A model generated the notes under the pieces. That model ran no database searches, had not been told where the DNA came from, and was given only the letters and a program-made list of their open reading frames with translations. Position numbers and translations under genes: made by a program. Below are positions 1-9,154 of a stretch of 64,000 nucleotides of DNA, one piece after another (position 1 is the first letter of the stretch; each line of letters starts with the position of its first letter). The stretch covers positions 44,119,642-44,183,641 of the forward strand of contig NC_133101.1 in the NCBI RefSeq assembly GCF_022965805.1, in the 5' to 3' direction. This stretch comes from Primulina eburnea. Its lineage: Eukaryota > Streptophyta > Magnoliopsida > Lamiales > Gesneriaceae.

Positions 1-24
1 CCTTCTGTAGAGGAGCTCAAGAAT

Positions 25-246
25 GTGGCTACCAAGAAGAATAACAAGAAAAATAAGAAAAAGAATAAATCAGTGGCTGCAAATTCTGGTACTAACAAGG
101 ACATGACAGAATTCTTTCAAGATATGGTGGAAGATAACCCATGTGACACAGAACATGAGGTTATGAATACTACTCGCAAATCGCCTAGGTTAATTGGACT
201 TGAAGAAAAGGGGCGGCAACCCGGAATTGCCTCCGGGTCTCAATGA
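25..246 (+). CDS. LINE ORF1 C-terminal end (partial)
   Basis: This is an open frame of 73 codons entering from the left. It begins with a lysine/asparagine-rich stretch, followed by an acidic segment and a TRKSPRL-type motif near the stop, as is common at the C terminus of plant LINE ORF1 (RNA-binding, gag-like) proteins. The stop codon overlaps the ORF2 start in an ATGA arrangement at 243-246, a normal junction for two adjacent LINE ORFs. No zinc knuckle or RRM is visible because that part lies outside the window. The first ATG seen here is probably internal, not the true start. Confidence 0.6.
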   Translation: MATKKNNKKNKKKNKSVAANSGTNKDMTEFFQDMVEDNPCDTEHEVMNTTRKSPRLIGLEEKGRQPGIASGSQ

Positions 247-3200
247 AGCTGGCCTGCTGGAATGTTAGAGGTTTCCATAAACCTCTAAAACAAAAGAGTG
301 CTCAATCTATTATGGGTGCTCGCAAGCTTGACGTTTTTGGTATTCTGGAATCAAAATTTGATGATATGGCTTTAAAAAGCATGCTGCGTGTTCGTTTTCT
401 AGGTATGAATGCTATTAACAACTTTCATCTTAGCTCAAAGGGAAGGATTTTTGTGCTTTGGAATCCTTCCTCGGTTGATCTCGATGTTATTTGTATGAGT
501 GATCGATTTATTCATGTCAGATTATTAGCTTCTTTGCTACCTTTGTTTATGGGTTCAATACTATCTTTCAAAGAAGATTGTTATGGAAAGATTTAATTGA
601 TGTTGGTATTAACTGTCAATCTCCTTGGACAGTTTTGGGGGATTTTAATAATGTGTTGTCCCAAGATGAGAAGATTGGTGGTCTGAAGGTTAAGAATTAT
701 GAGATCAAAGACTTCGCTGAATGTGTTAATTCGCTGGACCTTACTGATTTGCCGTATATTGGTTGTTTGTATACTTGGATGAGCCCTCAGGTACGAAGTA
801 AGTTGGACCGAGTGTTGGTCAATAATTTCTGGCTAACATCAAATTTTTGTGCTATGACCGAGTTTGTGGCTCCTGATTGTGTCTCAGACCATACCCTGTC
901 TATTGTTGATTTTCTTGATACAACAGCGCCTAAGAAAAAGCCTTTCAAGTTCTACAACATGTGGGCTTTGAGTGAGAGCTTCGAACCACTTGTGTCTAGT
1001 AAGTGGATGTGTAGAAGCGATGGAACAGCTCAATTCCGTCTGAAGCAGATGTTCAAGTGTTTAAAGAAGCCTCTATTATTGCTTAACCGTAATCAGTTTA
1101 GCCACATCTCAAGTCGTGCTTCTAAAGCAAAGCGTGAGCTTGTGGCTATGCAGGAATCTATTCTTACTGATGGGGTTTCTTGTGTCGGCTACAAAGATGT
1201 CAAAAGGAAAGCAGAAATTTTATTGGAAGCTGAAAGATTATTCTTGGCTCAAAAGGTTAAAATCAAGTACACATTAGAAGGAGATCGGTGTACGAAGTTC
1301 TTTCATAATCTTGTTAAGAGAAATACAAAGAGGCATTCGATTATGGCTCTTAAAAATTCTGATGGGTGTACTCTCACGGCCGTGGATGATATTGCAAATG
1401 AGTTCATTGTGTTTTACAAAAATCTGTTGGGTACGCATGTTAATACGGAGCATGTTGACAGTATCTTAATTGGCGATGGGCCGTGTGTCACTCCGAATTT
1501 GTGGAATGATCTCACGGCTCCTCCTACTCGAGCTGAAGTTGATGATGCTTTGTTTGACATTGATAATGACAAAGCTCTGGGTTCTGATGGGTTTGGTGCC
1601 TACTTCTTCAAAGCGTCTTGGCATATTATTGGCACAGATGTCACTAATGCGGTGTTTGAGTTTTTCAGAAATGGCCGTTTGTTGAAACAATGGAATCACT
1701 CCATTATCTCACTTATTCCAAAGAAAGTGGCTGCTTCGAATGTCAATGATTATAGGCCAATTTCTTGTTGCACAGTTTTCTATAAGATCATCTCCAAAAT
1801 GCTAGTAAAAAGATTGCGAAGTGTTGTGGGGCTTCTGATTGATGGCGCCCAAGTGGGGTTTATTGAGGGCCGATCAATTGTTGACAATATTCACTTGGCT
1901 CAAGAGCTACTCAGGAAATATGCTAGAAAGCGTGGGTCTCCTAGATGCATGCTGAAAATTGACTTACAGAAGGCGTATGACTCAGTTGCTTGGAGTTTCC
2001 TTCGCAAAGTACTTATTGGTTTCAAGTTTCCTCGTGTATTTGTGAAGTGGATCATGGAATGCGTTTCTACGACATCGTACTCGATTGTTATCAATGGGCA
2101 GTTTCATGGCCACTTCGACGGCCGTAGAGGTCTTCGTCAAGGTGATCCGCTTTCTCCTTATTTATTCACCTTATGTATTGAAGTGTTATCTCGTGCGTTA
2201 AAGAATATGTCTCATGATTCTAGATTCGGGTTTCATCCCAAGTGTGGACATTTGGGTATTACTCATTTAGCGTATGCCGATGACTTATTGCTATTATCAA
2301 AAGGTGATGCTTGTAGTGTTTCTATGCTCATGAATTGTTTGAATACATTTGGGGATATGGCGGGCCTTAGAGTTAACTTGTTGAAATCTAATGCATACAT
2401 TGCAAGTGTCTCTGATTCAGTTAGACAGGATATTCTGGACATCACGGGGTTCACTCTTGGGGATCTACCCTTTCGATACTTGGGAGTACCACTTGCGGCA
2501 AAGCAGCTTTATGCTGCCGATTTTAGCATTTTGGTTGATGCAATCTCATGTAAGATAAATTCATGGCCTCGTCAGTCACTTTCTCATGCGGGGAAACTGG
2601 AACTTATCAGGTCGGTTATTCAGGGGGTTGAGTGTTATTGGCTTTCTATTCTACCTATTCCGAATTGCGTGATTGACAGTATCTATGCAATGTGTCGGAG
2701 CTTTGTCTGGCCTACAAAACACCCGCCTATCGCTTGGAGCTCTCTTTGTAAACCAATTGAGGCAGGTGGGTTTGGGTTGAAGAATCTCAAGGCTTGGAAC
2801 AAAGCTTTGCTTGCAAAAACTTTATGGAATATTCACATCAAGAAAGATTGTCTTTGGATCAAGTGGGTCGCTCATGTGTATGGACACGCTACAGATGTTT
2901 GGAGTTGGATGTGATCTAAAGACCATTCACCACTCATCAAACATATTTTAGCTATTCGTGATGAGATTATTGCTGCACACGGCTCCGAGGGTGCTGCGGT
3001 TGTCATTTTGAGCAAGTGGTTCGGCCAGTCTTCAGGTTTGAATCCAGCTTACGATTTCTTCGTTGGTCGATGGGCACGTTGGCCGTGGAAACCTCTATTG
3101 TCAAAACAGTGCATTCTACCCAAGCACAGATTTATTTTATGGTTGTTTGCGCATAGGAAACTGCTGACTAGGGACAGGTTGGGTTACCTAATTGATAAAT

Positions 3201-3532
3201 CTTGTGTTCTATGCAAAGCTACTGATGAATCTGTCAATCATCTGTTTTTTGGATGTGCATTTTCGTCGAAGATCTGGATTCCTATTAGAGAATGGGTTGG
3301 CATGCGAAAGTTGATGGGTTCTCCGAATGCAATTCTCTCGGCTTTCAGAGGAGTGTACCGGGGAAGCTCAAGCTTGAATAAAGCGGCGACAGTTTATCAC
3401 ATATGGAACATCAGAAACAGAATCATCTTCGAGAATGATGTGCCGAATGTCGATGGGATAATTGCGCAGATTAAGATTCATGTTCTAAGAAGTTTACCAA
3501 ACTCCATGCATTTATTTGCGCTACCTGATTGA
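243..3532 (+). pseudogene. LINE ORF2: endonuclease / reverse transcriptase / zf-RVT, broken
   Basis: ORF2 starts at 243 with MKLACWNVRG, the N terminus typical of the apurinic-like endonuclease that nicks target DNA. At about 530-580 the frame shifts by one base, separating the first ~100 residues from the rest. The second frame (from about 540) carries the remaining endonuclease (GDFNNVL, SDHTLSIVDF) and then reverse transcriptase, with FIEGRSIVDNI, GLRQGDPLSPYLFTLCIE and the catalytic YADD at 2273-2284. A premature TGA at 2912-2914 interrupts the protein. The same frame continues to 3532 with the C-terminal zinc-finger domain (zf-RVT-like, a W..L....I-P..R...W motif and a CxxC...H....C pattern around 3190-3260). 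With a frameshift and a nonsense codon it cannot make a full protein. Confidence 0.92.
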
Positions 3533-3693
3533 TTTGGTTGTATTTTCATTTAGCTGTTGAGATAATTAGATACTTGCAGGTTGATTAGAATCTGCCTCTT
3601 TTGTGATTATTCTGATTCCCCTGGTCATACCCAGTGTATTTGTACTAAACTACCTTTTACCTAATTTTTAATGAATTTCATTAAAAAAAAAAA
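3533..3693 (+). other. LINE 3' UTR and poly(A) tail
   Basis: About 150 bp of non-coding sequence follows the ORF2 stop at 3530-3532 and ends with a TTTCATT-like sequence and an 11-A run at 3683-3693. The last As may be shared with the target. The short tail fits an L1-type 3' end made by target-primed reverse transcription. Confidence 0.75.
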
Positions 3694-4631
3694 TGAATCA
3701 TTGAGGGACACACAAGTGCTAACTTTCTAGTTCCCGTTGAGAAGGAAATTCGTTCAATGTGTTGAACGACTTATAAAGGAGTTTATAAGCACAAGAAAAA
3801 ATAGAATTATGACTTCTATAAGGGGAATGTAATTTTTAAATTGTGGAAGTGTTTCAAATTAAAATTTGGCCAAGTGAATAATGTATTTAAAATTTTGATT
3901 TTCATAAACATTGTTATGTACTAAATTAAATTAATTCAAGTGTTGAATTAGTTGGACACTAATGGACCTAGTAGAGTCCAAATAATTAAATTAATTCAAG
4001 TGTTGAAATAATTATATAACATTGGGCCTTGTAGAGCTCAATTAGAGATAATTATTAAATTAGTGGGCTTGGGTAAAATCAAGTAAAATTTAAATGGTCT
4101 CAAATGTATTTGAGACATTTAAATAAAAGTCCATGGGCCTTGTAATTGTTACAAGCCCGAGTAAAAAGCATGCAAGGGAGGTTAAGGGTTGGAGGCAACT
4201 TTTTCATTAAACAATGCATGGCATGCTCATGCACATTTATCACTTTTTCAAGCACCAAGAAAGTTTCCCCCATCTTTCCTTCAATTTGTTGAGGAAAGCT
4301 TAGTCTTCTCAAAGATAAATGCCTTACATTTTCTAGTGCAAGTGTAAGGTGGATTTAGCTTGTTGGTGGTGGGCTTGATTTCGAGCAAGGAGTGCTCAAA
4401 GGAGGCTTGTAGATTAATCTACCTTTCTAGAGCTATGGTATTTACATCTTAGTTGGAGCCATCATTATTCTTTTGAGATTGATAGGTAATTTTCTAAAAC
4501 ACCCTATGAATGTTATTTTGTGTTTTATTGTATTTGCTACACACTATAGTTTACGGTGCTCGATTTTCTTGCTAGAAAATAATTTTGAAACTTCCGTTGC
4601 GCAAGCAGGCACCTTAACTGATCCCCTTTCA
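3694..4631 (+). repeat. Copia-1 5' LTR, 3' half only
   Basis: The segment matches 21150-22038 (the 3' LTR), sharing the stretches around gacttctataagggg, the caagtg...gttgaatta repeats, and the terminal cccctttca. It ends in CA at 4631, directly before a primer-binding site. The left portion is missing because the LINE lies there. It retains about 100 bp (3694-3800) that the 3' LTR lacks, so the two LTRs differ by an indel. Confidence 0.85.
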
Positions 4632-4633
4632 AG

Positions 4634-4649
4634 TGGTATCAAGAGCTAT
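4634..4649 (+). other. Copia-1 primer-binding site
   Basis: TGGTATCAAGAGCTATG lies two bases after the LTR end. It resembles the complement of the 3' end of plant initiator methionine tRNA (TGGTATCAGAGC), with one extra A. This is the minus-strand DNA priming site of most plant Copia elements. Confidence 0.8.
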
Positions 4650-5163
4650 GGTTACTATTTTGTGTAGCATATACATGATATTATATTGTGGTTAATTTCT
4701 AACCGCATGAGACAATCAAAACAACAAATCAAAGGCCAATTTTTGGGGGTATTTTTGGCAGCAAGTTGCTGCCCATTTCGGGCAGCTTGGGACAGCCCGA
4801 ACAGCCCTTTCATTTTAATAAAAAAAATTGCATGTTGGCCGGAATCCGGCGACGGCGATGATGACCAGAGTTTCCAAAAGTGTTTTGGAATATCAAAGTG
4901 TCATGGCCCTTGAAGTTGTTGGGACATTAGATGGCTAACACGATTTGTGAATTTAAATGGACCAAAGTATTTTTTGGTGAAAAATGTCTTATTGGGCCCT
5001 TAATTTTAAATCCACAAAATTTGTATATATCTTTTCATAAAAAAAATAATTGAAGTTGAACCTTAATTATTTATAGTAAATTGTGATTTATAAGAATTTC
5101 GGTTATAAATAAATTTATTAGAAAATTAACAAAAGAGTTTGTTTACTTTGTTGATTTAGTTTA
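4650..5163 (+). other. Copia-1 untranslated leader, first part
   Basis: This is non-coding sequence between the PBS and gag, similar to 48600-49080 on the minus strand (Copia-3). It contains a GC-rich island at 4755-4870 with an inverted repeat (arms ggcagcaa at 4757-4764 and ttgctgcc at 4766-4773), followed by more gggcag/gccc complementarity. The leader is broken at 5163 by solo LTR A and resumes at 7478 for about 65 bp, where it matches Copia-3 around 48540-48590. The rest of the leader is missing. Confidence 0.75.
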
Positions 5164-5688
5164 TGTGGGGACCCGGACGCTAATCAAGTTCTTAATCATC
5201 ATTGGGACTAATTAATCAATTATAAAACAGGGTCTAAAAATTTTTCTTTTTAAATTGCGGAACGTAGTGAAATAAAACATATATACATCTCAGTATATAA
5301 AATACAAATCCTGTATTACAAAACATTTATTCAAATTAGAGTTTAACATCTAATATCAATTGTTCAAACCCTATCTCAGATCAAAGTCCGAAGTCTCCAC
5401 TCTAACTCGATCTCTCCTCATCTCCTCGACCCTGAACCTGTCCCACCTGTTGTCAAGTACACATACACACAAGACAACAGCCGGATAAACCGGTGAGAAT
5501 AACTCCCAGTATAAATCAATGAAACATGCAATCATATAACAAATATAAAGCATGTAATCAGGTATCAACAATATGTAACGAATCTGAAACATACTCAATA
5601 ACACACTGTCAACAATGCTCGTAGCTACATAATTCAGACTAGACTCAATCCTAGTCTAGGGATCCCGATTCCAGAAGTTGGTATGCAT

Positions 5689-6096
5689 ATATCGACTAAC
5701 AGTAATAGAAAAGACTCCAGTTCTATCCACGCCGATATAGTATCGATTAACAGTAATAGAAAAGACTCCAGTTCTATCCACACCGATACAGTATCGATTA
5801 ACAGTAATAGACGAAGCCCTGATTCTATCCACATTGATATATTATCGATTAACAGTAATAGAGCAAGCCTTGATTCTATCCACATTGATAGGATATCGAT
5901 TACCAGTAATAGAACAAAGTCCGATTCTATTCACATCGATATAACATCGATTAACAGTAATAGAAGGAACGATGAATCTATCCACATCGATATAATATCA
6001 ATCAACAGTAATAGAATAAGCAATACATCTATCCACATCGATATAATATCAACTAACAGTAATAGAAGAAGCTATCAATCTATCCACATCGATAAC
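5689..6096. repeat. 51-bp minisatellite, 8 copies, in solo LTR A
   Basis: The landmark aacagtaatag (accagtaat in one copy) recurs at 5698, 5749, 5800, 5851, 5902, 5953, 6004 and 6055, an exact 51-bp spacing. Each unit also carries a ctatccac...gata block. Because 51 is a multiple of three, the array gives a chance open frame of repeated 17-residue units. The related LTR B has one unit only, near 17335-17375, in reverse complement. Confidence 0.95.
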
Positions 6097-7100
6097 CAAT
6101 ATCCAGTGACAGTCTTTGGCACATCCGCCCATACACCATCTTATGACCTCGTGTAATGTGCCCGTGGTGATCCCACCACTAACGACACTTCTGTCATAAG
6201 ATTACTCTTCTAATACCTGTAATCTATAACTCAAGAAAACAAGTATATCAATTAATCAATGCAAATATCAATGCAATAAAGTAAAGTATGTGATTTAGGG
6301 AAACCCAAGTCTAAACCGACTCAAGTCCATCTCCCAATACCACATTGACTTATACCTTTCTCTTCTCGTTCAGAAGATGAAGAAGAATTCCCGACTCTAT
6401 CTCGGTCCATTCCCAAATCTGGTAATCACAATATTGAACAGTCACAATATCAATACATAACCCAATCCGGAACATGCTCTGATCAATATTTAAATCAAAA
6501 TATACTCTGATCAATGTAAATCAACATACGGTATCATAATACAATCTAAATCAATACCGACTCTGATCAATATCAATCAACTGATGTTTTCGACGGTATA
6601 ATAATATTGTCTCAATAATCCCGTCAATCCAAACATCCTAGATATAGTACCAAAACTCATAATCAATACTGACATAACTCCTAATCTCAACGATAACACA
6701 AATCTGATATCGAATCTCTGTCAATATCTTTCGAAAATCATAACAAATACAGAGACAATCTGTTCTTCAATCTGACTTCAATTCTATAATATCTACTGTA
6801 GCAGGAACACCATATCTGAATCATATTCAATTCTGACAATATCATAAATTCAAATCTTGTCTAAACGTAACAAAACTTACGTCCTGGTGTAGCCTGCGTT
6901 GATAGGAACTCGGTACTGAAGTCGGATTTAAATTCTGACGGACGGATCGCTCGTAAAATCACAATTCTTAAATCGAAAGAAACTTGAAGCTTTCCTCCCA
7001 GATTCTCGATTTTTGCATCTGAATACGTTTGTATGTATATAAATATATATACACCTCGCCCACAAGAAAACAAGTGGCATCCTTACATTCTGCATGACTC

Positions 7101-7352
7101 GCGCTCGGGCGGTAAGAAACTACCGCTCGAGCGCGGAGGTTTCTGTCCGAAGTCTTTCCTTATCACACACTGGCGCTCGGGCGGTAATATTCTACCGCTC
7201 GGGTGCCACACGTTCTGTCCGAGTGATGTTCTTATGGAACACTGGCGCTCGGGCGGTAACTTTCTACCGCTCGGGCGCCAGACTTTCTGTCCAAAATCCA
7301 CATCTATGGTGCATTGGCGCTCGGGCGGTCTCTTTCTACCGCTCGGGCGCCA
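7101..7352. repeat. 72-bp tandem array of GC-rich palindromes in solo LTR A
   Basis: gcgctcgggcggt starts at 7101, 7173, 7245 and 7317, exactly 72 bp apart. Each is followed 6-8 bp later by its inverse (taccgctcgggcgc or a close variant), so every unit can form a hairpin with an arm of about 14 bp. A linker of about 38 bp containing ttctgtcc separates units. The array lies about 125-375 bp inside the LTR 5' end (minus strand), in presumed U3. Confidence 0.95.
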
Positions 7353-7542
7353 CGGGTTCTGTACAACAATCTTATTTTTCTTGCACCGACGCCCGGCCTC
7401 GTCATTTGAGTTCTTATAACCTCAATCACATCAATTAATCACCGTCTGATTACAGGAATTAATTCTCGGGCATTACAGTTTATAATCGTGGCGGTTAGTG
7501 ATTGGATCAAGATATATAATATTGGATCAATTGATATGCTAT

Positions 7543-9154
7543 AGTGTCTTGGGAGGTTTAGCGAGAAGCTGGAATCTCCGGCGTTCAGGTGACTAGTTGC
7601 ATGGGTTCAGTGGGATCTGGGACTTCCGAGGATGGTCTAAAGAAGGGTTTAGATGGGGCTGGATCGGTTGGGTGTAGGCTAGAGTGCAGTTAATGGGAAG
7701 TGGGCACTAGGGTTGGTGGATGTAGGAGCCACGAAACGTACAACAGCTGGATGTCTAAATTTTCAAAGGTTTAGAGGTCTGGTTTTTGAGGTTTTATGGC
7801 CTTTAAAAAGGGTACTAAGTATGGTAAAAAGTTGGGAAAGATTTGGTTAAGTTTCGAGTCGATTCGGGTTAAAACCGGGACCCCGGTCCAAGTTTTAAAA
7901 AGAATTGTTGAAGTTTTGAATTGGGCTCGAGTTTACGTCTAGGGATTCTTTTAAATATGTTTTGGGACATTTTAACGAGTTTGGTAAGCTTCGGGTCAAT
8001 TTTAGAGGTCCAAGGGTGAGACGATAATTTTTGGGTTTCCCAGGTGCAAAATGGTTTTGGGACATTTTAAGGAGTTTGGTAAGCTTCGAGTCAATTTTAG
8101 AGGTCCAGGGGTGAGACGATAATTTTTGGGTTTCCCAGGTGCAAAATGGTCATTTTGCACCCGGGGTGAGATTTTGGTCCTGGCAGCATCCTGAGTACTA
8201 ATATATGATATTTTAAATGTTTATGCATCATTGTTACAATTTTTATGCAATTAAGATGAATACGTTGCATGCTTGGTTTAAAGGAAAAGTTACGCATATG
8301 CATGTTTTTATTAAGTTACGCATATGCATGTTTTTATTAAGTGATGAAAATGATGATATTTTTTTGAAGGATGAGAATTGGTTGTGACTCGATGACATGA
8401 GATATGATGAGCTGAGGCTCGAGCTCAGTGGGCGGGTAATGCTGTTGCTGATGTCCCCTGCCGTCGGGTACCACGGTTTTATAGATGGATCCATCAATAG
8501 AGCTGATACGAAAGTCACAACTAATGAACTAAATTCAATTAAAAGAAAATGTTTAAGTTTATGATGACACAATGAGCTGTTTTGACATGTATATGATGAT
8601 ATGAGATGACATGGCATGAAAATTACATGATTTGACACGAGATGATTTTACACGACAAGTTTATGTTATACTTTTAAGTTCAAGAAAGATATGTTGAATA
8701 TGATATTTTTCACTGCTGTGTGCCATGTATATGTACTTGTTATTGCTGGTACAAGTGTGTTGAGTCTTTAGACTAACTAGGCGTGTGTGATGCAGGTGAG
8801 ATAAACGATGAGGAGACTGGAGGTGCCGAACTCTGAGTAGGCAGACCTGGTGCGGTGACACGACCTGAGGACCTTATGTTTTCCGCATTATGATTTATTA
8901 GATTTGAGAAGAGATGAACATTTTCATACATTGATGATTTTAAGATTTTTACTCGTTTATGTTTACGTATGATTCTGGAAGAGTTTAGTTAATTTAAACT
9001 ATACTATTTTACTGTCCAATATTTAAGATCATTTTTAAATGTTATATTTTTCTGTAGAGAGCAGTCATGCGAAACGTTTAAATGTTATGTCGAAAATGCG
9101 AGCTTTTATAATAAAAAAAGTATATTTCCGCATATTAAAAAAGAAGATGTTTCA
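7543..9154 (+). repeat. LARD-1 5' LTR, truncated at its 5' end
   Basis: It aligns with 12931-14430, beginning at agtgtcttgggaggtttagcg. It ends in atgtttca directly before a PBS. It is longer than the matching part of the 3' LTR because it contains a 95-bp tandem duplication (7961-8150) and a doubled segment of about 25 bp near 8288-8338. The first ~1.2 kb, including the TGTAAC start, is absent. Confidence 0.85.
7961..8150 (+). repeat. 95-bp tandem duplication in the LARD-1 5' LTR
   Basis: The block beginning tttgggacattttaa recurs at 7961 and 8056 and runs through gtgagacgataatttttggg and caggtgcaaaatgg in both copies. The 3' LTR of the same element has a single copy around 13345-13445, so the duplication arose in one LTR only. 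Confidence 0.88.

Larger units (their letters stand above)
1..3693 (+). mobile_element. L1-like LINE (non-LTR retrotransposon), 3' part
   Basis: The segment holds the end of ORF1, a near-complete ORF2 and a 3' UTR that stops in an 11-A tract at 3683-3693. Endonuclease, reverse transcriptase and a C-terminal zinc-finger region occur in the usual plant L1 order. No LTR is present. The sequence just after the poly(A) (atgaatcattgaggg...) matches the interior of the Copia LTRs found elsewhere in the window, for example the minus-strand LTR near 41540-41570. I infer that the LINE inserted into the 5' LTR of Copia-1. The 5' end of the LINE and the left half of that LTR should therefore lie upstream of the window. 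Confidence 0.93.
5164..7477 (-). mobile_element. Solo LTR A (Tekay-like Ty3/Gypsy family)
   Basis: On the minus strand the unit runs from TGTAATGCCC to GGTCCCCACA, so it has TG...CA ends. It is flanked by an exact 5-bp duplication gttta (5159-5163 and 7478-7482). Removing it and one gttta rejoins the Copia-1 leader, as seen uninterrupted in Copia-3. Motifs shared with the LTRs of the complete element at 22117-30593 include the CCACCTGTTGT and GATCCCGGT-type blocks, in reverse complement. No PBS, PPT or internal region is present, so it is a solo LTR, expected from recombination between the two LTRs of a former full element. It contains a 51-bp minisatellite and a 72-bp palindromic array. Confidence 0.93.

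Noticed and set aside
5683..6156. A 157-codon open frame with Ser/Asn/Ile-rich 17-residue repeats
   Set aside because: It is the translation of the 51-bp minisatellite in a solo LTR; the unit length keeps the frame open. The opposite strand is open too, and no gene signals surround it.
7101..7352. Resemblance to a CRISPR array (regular palindromic repeats with spacers)
   Set aside because: There are only four units, with homologous linkers instead of unique spacers, inside a plant LTR with TSDs, and no cas genes.
7033..7438. Overlapping open frames on both strands with RSGG or ARAV repeats
   Set aside because: They come from the 72-bp palindromic array, which is open in several frames because 72 is a multiple of three and the units are GC-rich.
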